Shown piece after piece: positions 43,841 through 55,297 of a stretch of DNA of 64,000 nt. Each line of letters begins with the position of its first letter. The stretch's first letter is position 1. The stretch covers positions 1 to 64,000 of the forward strand of contig NZ_MRZO01000009.1 in the NCBI RefSeq assembly GCF_002732165.1, written 5' to 3'. Made by a program: the position numbers and the translations under genes. The notes beneath the pieces are model-generated. The model ran no database searches and was not told the DNA's origin. It saw nothing but the letters and a program-made list of their open reading frames with translations. The stretch comes from Staphylococcus xylosus. GTDB taxonomy: Bacteria; Bacillota; Bacilli; Staphylococcales; Staphylococcaceae.

Positions 43841-46051
43841 TTACTCCCCCTTCTTCTCAATTGGTGCAAACTGTGCTAATAAACGTTTCGGTCCTTCTGA
43901 TTTAAAGATAATATCTAATTCTACTGAGCCATTTTTTTCCTTCACATTACTAACCATACCCTCACCCCATGATTTATGCATCACTTTATCACCAACATTC
44001 CAATTAGTTGTTGATTGAGTTTTTCTTGAACTAGTAGTCTTTTGACTATAAGATCTTTTAGCTGGTTGTTTTGTAGCTGATTGGAAACTATTCCCTTTAC
44101 TTTGAGAACTAGACTTACGCTTAGATTCATTTTCTAATAAATCTTCAGGAATCTCTCTTAAAAATCGAGATGCCATATTAGACTGTGGTCTACCAAATAA
44201 CATTCTAGATGTAGCGTGTGTTAAGTATAATGTTTCTTCTGCACGTGTAATAGCAACATAACAAATACGTCTTTCTTCTTGCATTTCATGCTCATCATCG
44301 CTTTTAATCGCTCTAATGTGTGGAAATAGTGATTCTTCCATACCCATTATAAAAACAATTGGGAATTCTAAACCTTTAGCAGAGTGCATTGTCATCAACG
44401 TTATACCGTCTTCAATTTGCGCTTCATCTATATCAGCAACTAATGACAGGTCAGTAAGGAAGTTTATCAAGGATTGTTCTTCTAACGGAGTATTTTCTTC
44501 ATAATCTTTTGGTACAGACATAAACTCATCAATATTTTCTAATCTACTTCTAGATTCTAACGTTTGCTCACGTTCTAGCATTTCACGATAACCTGATTTT
44601 TCTAATACTTCATTTACAATCTCTGTAATTTCTAAAAACTCTTGTTGTTTGATGATGTTTTGCATCATATCGTAAAAAGTAATACATTCTTGTGTTACTT
44701 TTTTTGATAAACCAATAAAATCAACTTCTGCTAACGCATCAAACATGCTCAAATCATTTTGAACGGCATAAGCTTGAATTTTATCTACTGAAGATGGACC
44801 AATACCACGTTTTGGAATATTGATAACACGACGTAAACTAATATCATCATTACTGTTTGCAATTATTCTTAAATAACTTAATAAATCTTTAATTTCTTTT
44901 CTATCGTAGAACTTTTGCCCTCCAACCATAGTATAAGGAATATTAGATTTCATAAAAGTTTCTTCCAGTACACGTGATTGTGCATTGGTACGATATAAAA
45001 TTGCCATATCTTGATATTTCTTACCATTTCGTTGATGTTTCATGATTTCACGTACGACATATTCTGCTTCATCGCGTTCAGTTGTTGCTTCATAGTAATG
45101 GATTTTATCGCCATCTGTATTGCCTGTCCATAATCCCTTAGGTTTACGCTCTGAATTATTTTTAATAACTTCATTTGCTGCATTTAATATGTTTTTAGTA
45201 GAACGATAATTTTGTTCTAAGAAAATTGTTTTTGCCTCAGGATAATCTTCTTCAAATGACAAGATGTTTTGGATATCTGCACCACGCCAACCGTAAATTG
45301 ATTGGTCAGAATCCCCTACTACACATAAATTTTTGAATTTTGATGCTAATAATTTCACCAATGTGTATTGCGCCTTATTCGTATCTTGATATTCATCCAC
45401 ATGGATGTATTGGAATTTGTTTTGGTAATAATCTAATACTTCTGGAACACGCTCAAATAATCGGATTGTGACCATAATTAAATCATCAAAGTCTAGCGCT
45501 TCATTTCTTGAAAGTTGACGTTGGTAACCTTTGTATACAGTCGCAACCATTTGAGTATGGTAGTCATTCGCTTCTTTTTGCGCATCTTCAGGTGTCTTTA
45601 ATTCATTTTTTAAATTGCTAATTGCACCTATAAACATTCTAGGTTCAAATTTCTTACTATCTATATTTTCATTTTTCAAAACATCTTTAATAACTGATTT
45701 TTGGTCAGTCGGATCAATAATCGTAAAGTTTCTCTCAATACCGATACGATCTGCGTCTCTTCTAAGAATTCTCACACACATTGAGTGGAATGTTGACATC
45801 CAAATAACTTCAGCTTGTTCACCAACTAAAGTTTGGACACGTGCTTTCATTTCCTTAGCTGCTTTATTTGTAAAAGTAATCGCTAAAACGTTATACGGAG
45901 ACACTCCTTTTTCATCTAACAAATAAGCAATACGGTGTGTTAAGACACGCGTTTTACCTGAACCCGCGCCTGCCATTATAAGTAATGGGCCCTCTGTTGT
46001 ACGTACTGCCTGGCTTTGTTCATCATTCATTTTATTAACTAATGCATTCAT
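43841..46051 (-). CDS. pcrA: ATP-dependent DNA helicase PcrA
   Basis: Essential SF1A helicase. Motifs are complete: Q-motif [13 protein letters not shown] start, Walker [19 protein letters not shown] (motif II), [13 protein letters not shown] (III), EQNYRST (IV), [10 protein letters not shown] (V) and [12 protein letters not shown] (VI). After residue 650 a Ser/Thr/Lys-rich linker leads to a C-terminal Tudor-like domain ([16 protein letters not shown]) that contacts RNA polymerase in relatives. At 736 residues it is a few longer than S. aureus (about 730), the difference lying in the linker. It overlaps pcrB by 4 bases. Confidence 0.96.
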   Translation of the reverse strand: MNALVNKMNDEQSQAVRTTEGPLLIMAGAGSGKTRVLTHRIAYLLDEKGVSPYNVLAITFTNKAAKEMKARVQTLVGEQAEVIWMSTFHSMCVRILRRDADRIGIERNFTIIDPTDQKSVIKDVLKNENIDSKKFEPRMFIGAISNLKNELKTPEDAQKEANDYHTQMVATVYKGYQRQLSRNEALDFDDLIMVTIRLFERVPEVLDYYQNKFQYIHVDEYQDTNKAQYTLVKLLASKFKNLCVVGDSDQSIYGWRGADIQNILSFEEDYPEAKTIFLEQNYRSTKNILNAANEVIKNNSERKPKGLWTGNTDGDKIHYYEATTERDEAEYVVREIMKHQRNGKKYQDMAILYRTNAQSRVLEETFMKSNIPYTMVGGQKFYDRKEIKDLLSYLRIIANSNDDISLRRVINIPKRGIGPSSVDKIQAYAVQNDLSMFDALAEVDFIGLSKKVTQECITFYDMMQNIIKQQEFLEITEIVNEVLEKSGYREMLEREQTLESRSRLENIDEFMSVPKDYEENTPLEEQSLINFLTDLSLVADIDEAQIEDGITLMTMHSAKGLEFPIVFIMGMEESLFPHIRAIKSDDEHEMQEERRICYVAITRAEETLYLTHATSRMLFGRPQSNMASRFLREIPEDLLENESKRKSSSQSKGNSFQSATKQPAKRSYSQKTTSSRKTQSTTNWNVGDKVMHKSWGEGMVSNVKEKNGSVELDIIFKSEGPKRLLAQFAPIEKKGE

Positions 46052-46740
46052 TTATGTGTCTCCTTTATCTTAACTGTTTTTAGTGCTTTATTTATATCTT
46101 CATAAATAATGTTGCCGACGATGATTGTATCAGCTACAGAAGCCATTGCCTCTGCTTCTTCATAATCACTAATACCACCACCATAAAATAATTGTGTATT
46201 AGATAATGAATTAGCTGCTGCTTCTACCATATCAACTTCTCCATAAACACCACTATATTCAATATACATAACCGGTAATTTATAAATATCATTAATCATT
46301 TGTGCATATGCTTCAATATCTTCTGTTGTTATTTGTGTGTTAGCTTGTGTCAATTTTGCCACTTTACAATCGGGATTTAGTACAACATAACCTTCGAATA
46401 CTATTTCTTCAAAATCGATTAAATACCCATAATTTTTCAGTGCTTCTAAGAGCATACCATTATGAAACTTTACATCCATGCTATTTAACACTGTAGGTAT
46501 AAAATATAAATCGAACCCTGGCACAATACTCTCTAAATTTGAAAATTCAAATACTAGCGGTACGGAATGAGTCTTAACTTTTTTCATTAAGTGTGAAACA
46601 TTATCTTCGGTAACATGATCTGTACCACCTATCATAATAGCATCGGTCCCAGATTTACAAATCCGCTCTAAATCCTTGTCATTAATTGACTTTGCAGGAT
46701 CTAATTTAAAAATATGTTTCCACTTTTTAATCTCATCCAT
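46048..46740 (-). CDS. pcrB: Heptaprenylglyceryl phosphate synthase PcrB
   Basis: A 230-residue TIM-barrel prenyltransferase that joins glycerol-1-phosphate to heptaprenyl diphosphate. Signatures are [22 protein letters not shown] near residue 35, YIEYSGVYG, and the phosphate-binding end [14 protein letters not shown] with [19 protein letters not shown] precedes ATG 46740. It is the first gene of pcrB-pcrA-ligA-camS. The biological use of the archaeal-like ether lipid in Firmicutes is not settled. Confidence 0.93.
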   Translation of the reverse strand: MDEIKKWKHIFKLDPAKSINDKDLERICKSGTDAIMIGGTDHVTEDNVSHLMKKVKTHSVPLVFEFSNLESIVPGFDLYFIPTVLNSMDVKFHNGMLLEALKNYGYLIDFEEIVFEGYVVLNPDCKVAKLTQANTQITTEDIEAYAQMINDIYKLPVMYIEYSGVYGEVDMVEAAANSLSNTQLFYGGGISDYEEAEAMASVADTIIVGNIIYEDINKALKTVKIKETHK

Positions 46741-46820
46741 AACATGTTACTCCTTCTTTTAGCATACATTAGATTATATCATTTTTATGCCTTGAGTTCT
46801 AAAAATGATGTAGAAAAAAC

Positions 46821-46840
46821 CACTCCGAATTTTCGAAGTG
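46821..46840 (-). terminator. Terminator of the VanY-type gene
   Basis: CACTTCGAA / TTCGGAGTG (minus strand, one wobble, 2-base loop shared with flanking A/T) followed by GTTTTTTC. It lies 17 bases after the stop at 46857. Confidence 0.7.
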
Positions 46841-46856
46841 ATTTGTTTGTTTAATT

Positions 46857-47552
46857 TCATTTTTCATTTAAATGATAGTAACTTTCTAAATTAGTATCTT
46901 GTTCATCAATAATCTTGGCAAGCGGTTTACCAACATAACGAAGATGCCATGCCTCGTATGCATAACCTGTTTCATGTGATTGACCTTTTGGATACCTAAT
47001 AATAAAGCCATAGTCTGACGCATTTTGCTCTATCCAGCGACCTTCTTTGGTTTTCTCAAAATCTTTATGAAAATCATCTAACGGTTTATTGGTACCAACA
47101 TCAAATGCAAGACCTGTTTGATGTTCTGATTGCCCAGGTTTTGCAGTGTATTGATGCGCAACTTTTTTACCATCTTTTTCTTCAAAATCTTTCACTACTT
47201 CTTGTTGTTCTCTATAACTTCGATAACCACTAGTAAATTTTAAATCTAATTGGTCTGCTTCACCATTAGCCAATAATTTATTAAGATTTTGTTTCGCGAC
47301 TTTATCTTCACCTGGCTGGTATTGTGCTGGGAGTTTATACTTTTTATTTACAATCACGTGACCATTCACACGTGTAACTCCTTGTGTTTTACTAATGATT
47401 GGCAATGCATTGGTAGGTTTTACAATACTCGATTTAGTGGGTGTGTATGGATTTGAAAATACTGCCAAACATATTCCAACTATAAGGGCTAACAGGAATA
47501 ACATTATCAGGCTAAATAATATTATTAGCCCAAATAACAATTTTTTGAACAT
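46857..47552 (-). CDS. M15B D-alanyl-D-alanine carboxypeptidase, VanY/DacY-like
   Basis: A 231-residue membrane-anchored peptidoglycan peptidase. One hydrophobic segment (about 4-33) acts as signal anchor; no lipobox is seen. The M15 zinc site is complete: SGYRSYREQQE, SEHQTGLAFDV (His and Asp ligands), and EAWHLRYVG with the catalytic Glu and last His ligand. The start is ATG 47552, seven bases after AAAGGAAG. It would trim terminal D-Ala from stem peptides. Vancomycin-type resistance is not implied, because no van genes are near. Confidence 0.88.
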   Translation of the reverse strand: MFKKLLFGLIILFSLIMLFLLALIVGICLAVFSNPYTPTKSSIVKPTNALPIISKTQGVTRVNGHVIVNKKYKLPAQYQPGEDKVAKQNLNKLLANGEADQLDLKFTSGYRSYREQQEVVKDFEEKDGKKVAHQYTAKPGQSEHQTGLAFDVGTNKPLDDFHKDFEKTKEGRWIEQNASDYGFIIRYPKGQSHETGYAYEAWHLRYVGKPLAKIIDEQDTNLESYYHLNEK

Positions 47553-47732
47553 ATCGTTACTTCCTTTCATTCAATTCCACAAGTCAGTTCATTGATTATT
47601 ATATTTATTTCATTGTTACATATCAATTGCCTCACTTTCCTTTTATAAACATTTACATCAGGTTTCAAAATGTACTTACAGTTGAAAAGGACTGTTTTAT
47701 AGTGCAAATAATATTTCTTATTAAAACAAAAA

Positions 47733-47770
47733 AGCTAACGACAAAGATGTAAAACATCTTATCGTTAGCT
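47733..47770 (-). terminator. Terminator after the YerC-like gene
   Basis: AGCTAACGA / TCGTTAGCT with inner AGATGT / ACATCT, followed on the minus strand by TTTTTTGTTTT. Confidence 0.85.
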
Positions 47771-47811
47771 CAACTAAGCCTAATCTTTTATTTTTCTAAT
47801 TTGCGAAATCG

Positions 47812-48114
47812 TTAATCGGCCGTTTCTATATTCATGCGCTCTAGAATCATCGTATAAGCATCATTACCCCATTGCAATGATCTTTTTACACGTGAAATAG
47901 TTGCAGTTGATGCACCAGACTCTTGTTCAATTGTTGCGTACGTATAGCCTTGTTTAATCATTTTCGCTACTTGTAACCGCTGTGATAATGACTGAATTTC
48001 ATTAACAGTGCATAAATCATCAAAGAACTGATAACATTCTTCTCTATTTTCTAGTGTTAAAATAGCATCAAACAATTCATCTAATGCTTTCCCTTTTAAT
48101 TTTTCTATTTGCAT
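47812..48114 (-). CDS. YerC/YecD family TrpR-like regulator
   Basis: A 100-residue protein with a Trp-repressor-type helix-turn-helix: NEIQSLSQRLQVAKMIKQGYTYATIEQESGASTATISRVKR. This is the YerC/YecD family, whose ligand and targets are not established. AGGGG precedes ATG 48114. In Bacillus yerC also lies beside the pcrB-pcrA-ligA region, so the neighbourhood is conserved. Its placement after purB is probably transcriptionally separate. Confidence 0.88.
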   Translation of the reverse strand: MQIEKLKGKALDELFDAILTLENREECYQFFDDLCTVNEIQSLSQRLQVAKMIKQGYTYATIEQESGASTATISRVKRSLQWGNDAYTMILERMNIETAD

Positions 48115-48200
48115 TTAAAACAACCCCTGTATTTTTCAATTTAATCTCAGTTTAACGTACTAATACATTAAAGTGTAACGATTTCACTTGAAAAATTCAA

Positions 48201-49508
<1,308 letters not shown>

Positions 49509-49676
49509 CTATCATACATAAATTTTGTTAGTATTACGCCTTAAAACATGTACATTAAAACATAATTTTTAATAAAAGTTCGTGTTTATCCTTTTCACTA
49601 TTAGTTAACAGAATTCTTGTAAAAAGTATAAACCTTTTCAACTATCTGTATAAAAAAATTAAGCGCCGATAAAAAC

Positions 49677-49708
49677 AACCGTTATGGACATGTTATTCCA
49701 TAACGGTT
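49677..49708 (-). terminator. Terminator of the DUF2179-NETI unit
   Basis: A 12-base perfect stem AACCGTTATGGA / TCCATAACGGTT with an 8-base loop, then TTGTTTTTATCGG on the minus strand; 9 bases after the NETI stop. Confidence 0.88.
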
Positions 49709-49717
49709 TGCCAATCA

Positions 49718-49903
49718 TTATTGTAAAATTTTACCAACAAATTCTATTTCTTGTTTATAAACTTCGAAAGTTCCATCTTTATTCTCTTTATAAAGTGGTT
49801 TTTCAAAGCGCTTCACAGGTGTATATCCTGCGTCACGCATGCGTTGCAAACAATCTTGAATTGTCTCATTTTCTTCTACTTTAAATTTTTGCTGTTTTTT
49901 CAT
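49718..49903 (-). CDS. NETI motif-containing small protein
   Basis: A 61-residue protein with the motif [22 protein letters not shown] that names the NETI family; the rest is a small beta-rich tail ([22 protein letters not shown]). It starts within the last codon of the DUF2179 gene (ATGA overlap of 4 bases), so it is translated with it. No function is known; the pairing is conserved in Bacillus and staphylococci. Confidence 0.85.
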   Translation of the reverse strand: MKKQQKFKVEENETIQDCLQRMRDAGYTPVKRFEKPLYKENKDGTFEVYKQEIEFVGKILQ

Positions 49904-50478
49904 ATACTTTCAACTTCATCCGTATCATATTGTTTAAGTTTTTTACTTCTGACACCTTTCGCCCAGAAACCGCCGTGAATTGTACGAGGCTCATACGCTA
50001 CGATAAAGGCTTTTTCATCTATTTGCTTAATGGTCTCTATTAATTTAAATTCAAAACGTCTTGGTGTTAAAATTTGTAAGATTAATCGATTTCCATCACG
50101 ACCATATGCTGTGTAGTGCGTTACACCATAACCTAAATCTCTTAATTGTCGTGGTAAATCTAACTCATATTCAGATGAGGTAACGTTAACGACAGTATAA
50201 CCTAGCGCTAATTTCTCTTCTATTTTCATACCTACAATAATCCCAATTGAAAATCCAAACGCATATGCGAACACATTTTGAATTTGGTCTAAACTAGACA
50301 TTACCATACCTAATCCAACGACATACACAAGAACTTCTAAAAAACTGACAATTGCAGCTACATAGCGATAACCTTTAAGTGTTAATATTGTTCTCATTGT
50401 AAGACACGTTACATAGGCAACGTTTATAATAAAAATCGCTAAAACCATTAACCATGGATTAGATGTTATCACTGACAT
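49900..50478 (-). CDS. DUF2179/UPF0316 membrane protein
   Basis: A 192-residue protein with three membrane segments in the first 85 residues ([51 protein letters not shown]) and a C-terminal DUF2179 domain ([13 protein letters not shown] ... [13 protein letters not shown] ... [15 protein letters not shown]). The start is ATG 50478, eight bases after AAAGGA; the frame further up (50508) disagrees with relatives. DUF2179 domains may bind nucleotides; the role is unknown. Confidence 0.85.
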   Translation of the reverse strand: MSVITSNPWLMVLAIFIINVAYVTCLTMRTILTLKGYRYVAAIVSFLEVLVYVVGLGMVMSSLDQIQNVFAYAFGFSIGIIVGMKIEEKLALGYTVVNVTSSEYELDLPRQLRDLGYGVTHYTAYGRDGNRLILQILTPRRFEFKLIETIKQIDEKAFIVAYEPRTIHGGFWAKGVRSKKLKQYDTDEVESI

Positions 50479-50560
50479 GACCATTTTCCTTTCTGCTATT
50501 AAATTCAAGTTATTTTACCAACATCTTTTTATTTTGTCACTAAAAATATTTGGAACTTAA

Positions 50561-51382
50561 TTAATTTTTTGGCCAAGTATATCTTGTATATGCTAACTCT
50601 CTTTTATGTGCAGTTTTAATATAATGGTTTTCTATTGTAGTCTTTGCATCACTAGGTACTGATTTACCTTCTAAATAATCATCGATATCATTATAGCTTA
50701 CACCTAGCGCTTCCTCATCAGGTAACTGGGGTTTATCTTCTTCTAAATCAGCAGTAGGAACTTTTTCATAAAGATGCTTTGGTGCACCCAAGTATTTTAA
50801 TAATTGCTTGCCTTGTCTTTTATTTAAACCAAATAATGGCGCAATATCAGCAGCACCATCTCCATATTTAGTATAAAAACCCGTTATATTCTCGGCAGAA
50901 TGATCTGTGCCTACAACGATACCTTTTTTGTTAGATGCGATTGAATATTGAACCTTCATGCGCTCTCTAGCTTTCTCATTTCCTTTTTGAAAATCAGTTA
51001 ATGTAATTCCGGCATCTTTAAGTGATTGAACACTTTGATCCACTGCAGGTTTAATATTTATAGTTTTGATTTCATCTGGCTGAATATAGGTTAATGCGTC
51101 TTCAACCTCTGAAGCATCTTTTTGCTCACCATAAGGTAACTTAACAGCTATAAATTCACATAAATTCCCTTCTTCTCTTAATTCTTCTACTGCCATTTGG
51201 CACAATTTCCCTGCTAATGTCGAATCTTGACCGCCTGAAATTCCTAATACTAATGCTTGTACAAATGAATGGGATTGTATATAACTTTTTATAAAGTGAA
51301 CAATCTGTTTTGTTTCAACTTTACTTTCAATCTCAGGTTTCACTTTCATTTCTCTAACAACAATATCTTGTAGGTTACTCAT
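50561..51382 (-). CDS. nadE: NH3-dependent NAD+ synthetase
   Basis: Last step of NAD synthesis: amidates nicotinate adenine dinucleotide. The PP-loop [15 protein letters not shown] near residue 45 binds ATP; later [26 protein letters not shown] and KRQGKQLL are family signatures. There is no glutaminase domain, so free ammonia is used. The start is ATG 51382 (273 residues as in S. aureus), six bases after GGAGG. It overlaps the end of pncB by 8 bases, so the two are coupled. Confidence 0.95.
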   Translation of the reverse strand: MSNLQDIVVREMKVKPEIESKVETKQIVHFIKSYIQSHSFVQALVLGISGGQDSTLAGKLCQMAVEELREEGNLCEFIAVKLPYGEQKDASEVEDALTYIQPDEIKTINIKPAVDQSVQSLKDAGITLTDFQKGNEKARERMKVQYSIASNKKGIVVGTDHSAENITGFYTKYGDGAADIAPLFGLNKRQGKQLLKYLGAPKHLYEKVPTADLEEDKPQLPDEEALGVSYNDIDDYLEGKSVPSDAKTTIENHYIKTAHKRELAYTRYTWPKN

Positions 51383-52844
51383 TTTCTTCCTCCATCTCTT
51401 TAACATGTTCAGCAACTTCAAAAATACGTTTGTGTTTATTTTCCCAACACGCTGTACTTAAGTCTACTGGATACTCTTGTGGATTTAAATGACGTTTATT
51501 TTCATCCCATAAGTAATTAAGACTATTTCTTAGATACGTTTGCGCCTCACCCTCACTTGGCATTTCATAAACTAGTTGACCATTTTTAAAAATATCATGA
51601 TGTAAATCTTTTGCGATAAATGTTTTTATAAATTTCATTTTATAAGTATGAACTGGATGGAATAGTTTTAAAGGCGATTCTTCATATGGATCCTCATGTT
51701 CGAGCGTAATATAGTCACCTTCAGCTTTATTTGTTTTTTTATTGATAATACGGTAAACATTTTTTTTACCTGGTGTTGTAACTTTTTCGGCATTATTAGA
51801 AAGTTTAATACGATCCACATACTCACCGTTACCATCTTCTACTGCTACCAATTTATATACTGCGCCTAATGCAGGTTGATCAAACCCAGTAATGAGTTTT
51901 GTTCCAACACCCCATGAATCAACTTTTGCACCTTGTGATTTTAAACTCGTAATCGTCTGCTCATCTAAATCATTCGAAGCGATAATTTTAGCATCTGGAA
52001 AACCGGCTTCATCGAGCATACGACGTGCTTCTTTCGATAAATATGCTATATCTCCAGAATCCAAACGAATGCCGACGAAATTAATTTTATCACCTAATTC
52101 TTTAGCGACTTTAATTGCTGTTGGCACTCCAGATTTCAATGTGTGGAACGTATCCACTAAGAATACACAATCTTTATGACGCTCAGCATATTTTTTAAAT
52201 GCAATATATTCATCACCATATGTTTGTACCATGGCATGTGCATGTGTACCTGAAACTGGAATACCAAATAGTTTTCCCGCTCGCACATTACTTGTAGAAT
52301 TAAATCCACCAATGTAAGCTGCTCGAGCTCCCCATAATGCTGCATCCGCTTCTTGTGCTCGACGCGTACCAAATTCCATTAGCATATCTTCATGTGCTAC
52401 TTGTCTAATTCTACTCGCCTTTGTTGTTATCAATGTATGGAAATTAACAATATTTAATAGCATCGTTTCTATTAATTGTGCTTGTATTAACGGCGCCTCG
52501 ACTCTTAGTAACGGTTCATTACCAAAGCAAAGCTCCCCTTCTTGCATTGAACGGATATTGCCAGTAAATTTCAATTTTTTTAAATAACTTAGAAAATCTT
52601 GTTGGTAACCAATAGATTTTAAATAATCGATATCTGATTCTGAAAATTGAAAACTATTAACGTAATCAATGACACGTTTCAATCCATTAAAAACAGCATA
52701 GCCACTATCAAATGGCATATTTCTAAAATATAGATCAAATACTGCCATACGTTCATGAATCCCATCATTCCAATAACTTTCTGCCATATTTATTTGATAT
52801 AAATCATTATGCAATACTAACGTATCGTCTTCAAATTGGTACAC
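51375..52844 (-). CDS. pncB: Nicotinate phosphoribosyltransferase
   Basis: Converts nicotinate to nicotinate mononucleotide, the entry of the Preiss-Handler route. Family marks are [37 protein letters not shown], the active-site GTHAHAMVQ and [14 protein letters not shown] start at GTG 52844: GGAG lies eight bases upstream, giving 489 residues and the opening (M)[11 protein letters not shown] expected from S. aureus. The frame extends to 52940, but that part is not family-like. With nadE directly after and pncA at 58220, the window holds a near-complete nicotinamide salvage route (nadD is missing here). Confidence 0.93.
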   Translation of the reverse strand: MYQFEDDTLVLHNDLYQINMAESYWNDGIHERMAVFDLYFRNMPFDSGYAVFNGLKRVIDYVNSFQFSESDIDYLKSIGYQQDFLSYLKKLKFTGNIRSMQEGELCFGNEPLLRVEAPLIQAQLIETMLLNIVNFHTLITTKASRIRQVAHEDMLMEFGTRRAQEADAALWGARAAYIGGFNSTSNVRAGKLFGIPVSGTHAHAMVQTYGDEYIAFKKYAERHKDCVFLVDTFHTLKSGVPTAIKVAKELGDKINFVGIRLDSGDIAYLSKEARRMLDEAGFPDAKIIASNDLDEQTITSLKSQGAKVDSWGVGTKLITGFDQPALGAVYKLVAVEDGNGEYVDRIKLSNNAEKVTTPGKKNVYRIINKKTNKAEGDYITLEHEDPYEESPLKLFHPVHTYKMKFIKTFIAKDLHHDIFKNGQLVYEMPSEGEAQTYLRNSLNYLWDENKRHLNPQEYPVDLSTACWENKHKRIFEVAEHVKEMEEENE

Positions 52845-53007
52845 AACCATCTCTCCAATCGGCTTTTCCATTAGTTTAGCATAAAAGAAAGCTTGATAGC
52901 ACATGAAAAAGGACTTAAATATACTGGAAAAATTCAACATAAGATTATATTTTTTTCACATACTATTTAATCTATGATTTAAATTTGTTTAAAATGTGAC
53001 ATGACTA

Positions 53008-53020
53008 ACGACAATGTCGT
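53008..53020. promoter_or_regulatory. Palindrome upstream of nos
   Basis: ACGACA-A-TGTCGT is a perfect 6+6 palindrome around one base, about 43 bases before the nos -10 (TATAAT, 53063-53068). Two direct copies of GTGACAT flank it (52996-53002 and 53019-53025). It could be an operator for nos or for the divergent pncB-nadE unit. No known regulator is matched by eye. Confidence 0.35.
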
Positions 53021-53086
53021 GACATTTATATGATATAAGATTATAAAATCTTAAAAATGATTTATAATCTATATTGAGGTGTTTAT

Positions 53087-54151
53087 ATGTTAAAAGAAGC
53101 GAAATCCTTCATCGACACAATGTATAGAGAATTAAATTATGATGATCAAAGTATTTCAAAAAGAATTAGAGAAATTGAATATGCCATTGAAGCAACCGGA
53201 ACTTATGAACATACCGCCGAAGAATTAACTTATGGAACGAAAATGGCCTGGCGAAATTCTAATCGCTGTATTGGACGATTTTTTTGGGATTCATTAACTG
53301 TTGTCGATGCAAGACACATACAATCTGAAAATGACTTTATTAACGCAATTGAAAATCATATCGCAATAGCGACAAATAACGGAAAAATAAAACCTTATAT
53401 CACAATATTTTCGAAGGATGATCCTCCTCAAATATATAATAATCAGTTAATCAGATATGCAGGTTATGAAGATATAGGGGATCCTGCAGAAAAAAGTATT
53501 ACTAAACTTGCTGAACATCTTGGTTGGCAGGGTTCACATACTGACTTCGATATTTTACCTTTAATCTATAAAATGCCTAATGGCACAATGAAATATCATA
53601 ACTATCAACCACACTTGATCAAAGAAGTTACAATTGAACATGATCATTTTCCAAAATTACAGCAACTTGGATTAAAATGGTATGCGGTACCAATCATATC
53701 AAGCATGGATCTAAAGATTGGTGGAATTACATATCCAACCGCCCCCTTTAATGGTTGGTATATGGTAAACGAAATAGCTGTACGTAATTTCACAGATTCT
53801 TATCGTTATAATTTATTAGAAAGTGTTGCAGAAGCGTTTGAATTTGATACACTAAAGAATAATTCTTTCAATAAAGATCGCACACTTGTCGAATTGAATT
53901 ATGCAGTTTATCATTCATTTAAAAAATCTGGGGTATCTATTGTTGATCATCTCACTGCATCAAAGCAATTTGAAAGATTCGAATTAAACGAAACAAGAAA
54001 TGGTAGAGAAGTTACTGGTAAATGGTCATGGCTAGCTCCTTCCCTGTCACCCACATTAGTTTCCAATTATCATCACGGATATAAAAATGTTATGAAAGAG
54101 CCTAATTTCTTTTATAAAAAAACAGAAGCTACTGGTTGTCCATTTCATTAA
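53087..54151 (+). CDS. nos: Bacterial nitric oxide synthase oxygenase
   Basis: Oxygenase-only NOS that makes NO and citrulline from arginine with a borrowed reductase. The haem-ligating Cys61 lies in [11 protein letters not shown], the arginine-binding Glu in [13 protein letters not shown], and the pterin/dimer region [13 protein letters not shown] is near the end. The length is 354 residues, typical of Gram-positive NOS. The end (TGCPFH) and several internal stretches differ from the S. aureus protein as I recall it, which helps exclude that species. GAGGTG precedes ATG 53087. Prephenate dehydratase follows in the same direction after 41 bases. Confidence 0.95.
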   Translation: MLKEAKSFIDTMYRELNYDDQSISKRIREIEYAIEATGTYEHTAEELTYGTKMAWRNSNRCIGRFFWDSLTVVDARHIQSENDFINAIENHIAIATNNGKIKPYITIFSKDDPPQIYNNQLIRYAGYEDIGDPAEKSITKLAEHLGWQGSHTDFDILPLIYKMPNGTMKYHNYQPHLIKEVTIEHDHFPKLQQLGLKWYAVPIISSMDLKIGGITYPTAPFNGWYMVNEIAVRNFTDSYRYNLLESVAEAFEFDTLKNNSFNKDRTLVELNYAVYHSFKKSGVSIVDHLTASKQFERFELNETRNGREVTGKWSWLAPSLSPTLVSNYHHGYKNVMKEPNFFYKKTEATGCPFH

Positions 54152-54192
54152 CGACCCTACCACACACACATATAAACAAGGGGTAACGTCAA

Positions 54193-54996
54193 ATGAAACT
54201 TTATTATTTAGGTCCAAAAGGGACTTTTTCGTATTTAGCTGCAACTCAATACCAATCAGAAACAGACATAGATTATGTATCAAAATCTAATTTATATGAA
54301 GTAGTCACTGCTGTATCTGAAGATGACGATAGCATAGCAGTTGTGCCAATTGAAAATTCTATAGAAGGTACTATCAATATCGTTGCCGATGCATTAACAC
54401 AACAAAATATTTATGCACAAGGCGAGCTCCATCTAGATATTCAATTTGCACTATATGGTGTTGACGGCGCTTCTGTTAACGATATTTCAAAAGTTTATTC
54501 TATTGGGCCTGCCATTAGTCAAACTAGTAAATATATTCAATCACATGGTTTCGAGATTGATTATGTAGATAGTACAATTAAAAGCTTAGATATGATTAAG
54601 AATGGTGTCGGTGCTATAGCACCGCTGGGTAGTGGAGAAGCCTATAGTTACACACCTATAGAGCAAAATATAGAAGATTATCCTCATAACGTTACTCGCT
54701 TTTTAGTCGTTAGTAATCAACCACGTCATATAGAAAATGCTAGCGATACTATGTTACTTATAACCCCACAGTTCGATAAACCAGGGTTATTAGCTAGTAT
54801 CTTAAACACTTTTGTATTGTTTAACATAAATTTATCATGGATAGAGTCTAGACCATTAAAAACTCAACTAGGCATGTATCATTTTTTTGTCCAAGCAGAC
54901 ACACCAATAACAGAAGATTTATCTAAAGTAATTAAAATTCTCAACACTTTAGATTTCCAAGTTACTATCATCGGTTCATTTAATAAATTGAATTAG
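54193..54996 (+). CDS. pheA: Prephenate dehydratase
   Basis: Makes phenylpyruvate for phenylalanine synthesis. The catalytic domain holds GPKGTFSYLAA, VPIENSIEGTIN and TRFLVVSNQP (the TRF motif is catalytic). An ACT domain for Phe feedback follows (KPGLLASILNTFVLFNINLSWIESRP). Length 267 residues. It lies 41 bases after nos; the nos-pdt pairing is conserved in staphylococci without a clear biochemical reason. AAGGGG precedes ATG 54193. Confidence 0.94.
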   Translation: MKLYYLGPKGTFSYLAATQYQSETDIDYVSKSNLYEVVTAVSEDDDSIAVVPIENSIEGTINIVADALTQQNIYAQGELHLDIQFALYGVDGASVNDISKVYSIGPAISQTSKYIQSHGFEIDYVDSTIKSLDMIKNGVGAIAPLGSGEAYSYTPIEQNIEDYPHNVTRFLVVSNQPRHIENASDTMLLITPQFDKPGLLASILNTFVLFNINLSWIESRPLKTQLGMYHFFVQADTPITEDLSKVIKILNTLDFQVTIIGSFNKLN

Positions 54997-55108
54997 CACA
55001 ACCTAATAAGCAACAAGATACCTGACGATTAATATTATATTTAAAAATGCTATTAAATTGCGTTGTCTATCGTCAAAAAAATTATTCAATAAATAGATAC
55101 CGCGATAC

Positions 55109-55141
55109 CGACATCGTCTCACCTGATGATGTCGATTTTTT
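55109..55141 (+). terminator. Terminator of nos-pheA
   Basis: CGACATC / GATGTCG with a 12-base loop, followed by ATTTTTTTG on the plus strand. Confidence 0.8.
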
Positions 55142-55218
55142 TGTATCTTTCATATTCACCAAATTTTGAACAATTATTATTCATATAAATAAAAAAATTA
55201 ACTTGATATGTTATTAAA

Positions 55219-55269
55219 AAGGCACACCGTAGCAAAGTTACGTTGAGTAACTTCGATACGATATGCCTT
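55219..55269 (-). terminator. Terminator of sdcS
   Basis: A long hairpin, AAGGCA...CGTA...AAGTTAC / GTAACTT...TACG...TGCCTT, with a 5-base loop and small internal loops, then TTTTTAATAAC on the minus strand. Confidence 0.78.
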
Positions 55270-55297
55270 CAGTATTATATAAATGATTCTTATTTTA

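Larger units (their letters stand above)
54997..55297. other. Intergenic region between pheA and sdcS
   Basis: It contains two transcription-terminator hairpins facing the converging genes (55109-55141 and 55219-55269) and otherwise AT-rich sequence. Nothing else was recognised. Confidence 0.6.

Noticed and set aside
46857..47552. Vancomycin-resistance gene
   Set aside because: The M15 peptidase motif is shared with housekeeping carboxypeptidases, and no vanA/H/X-type genes or VanS/R pair are near.
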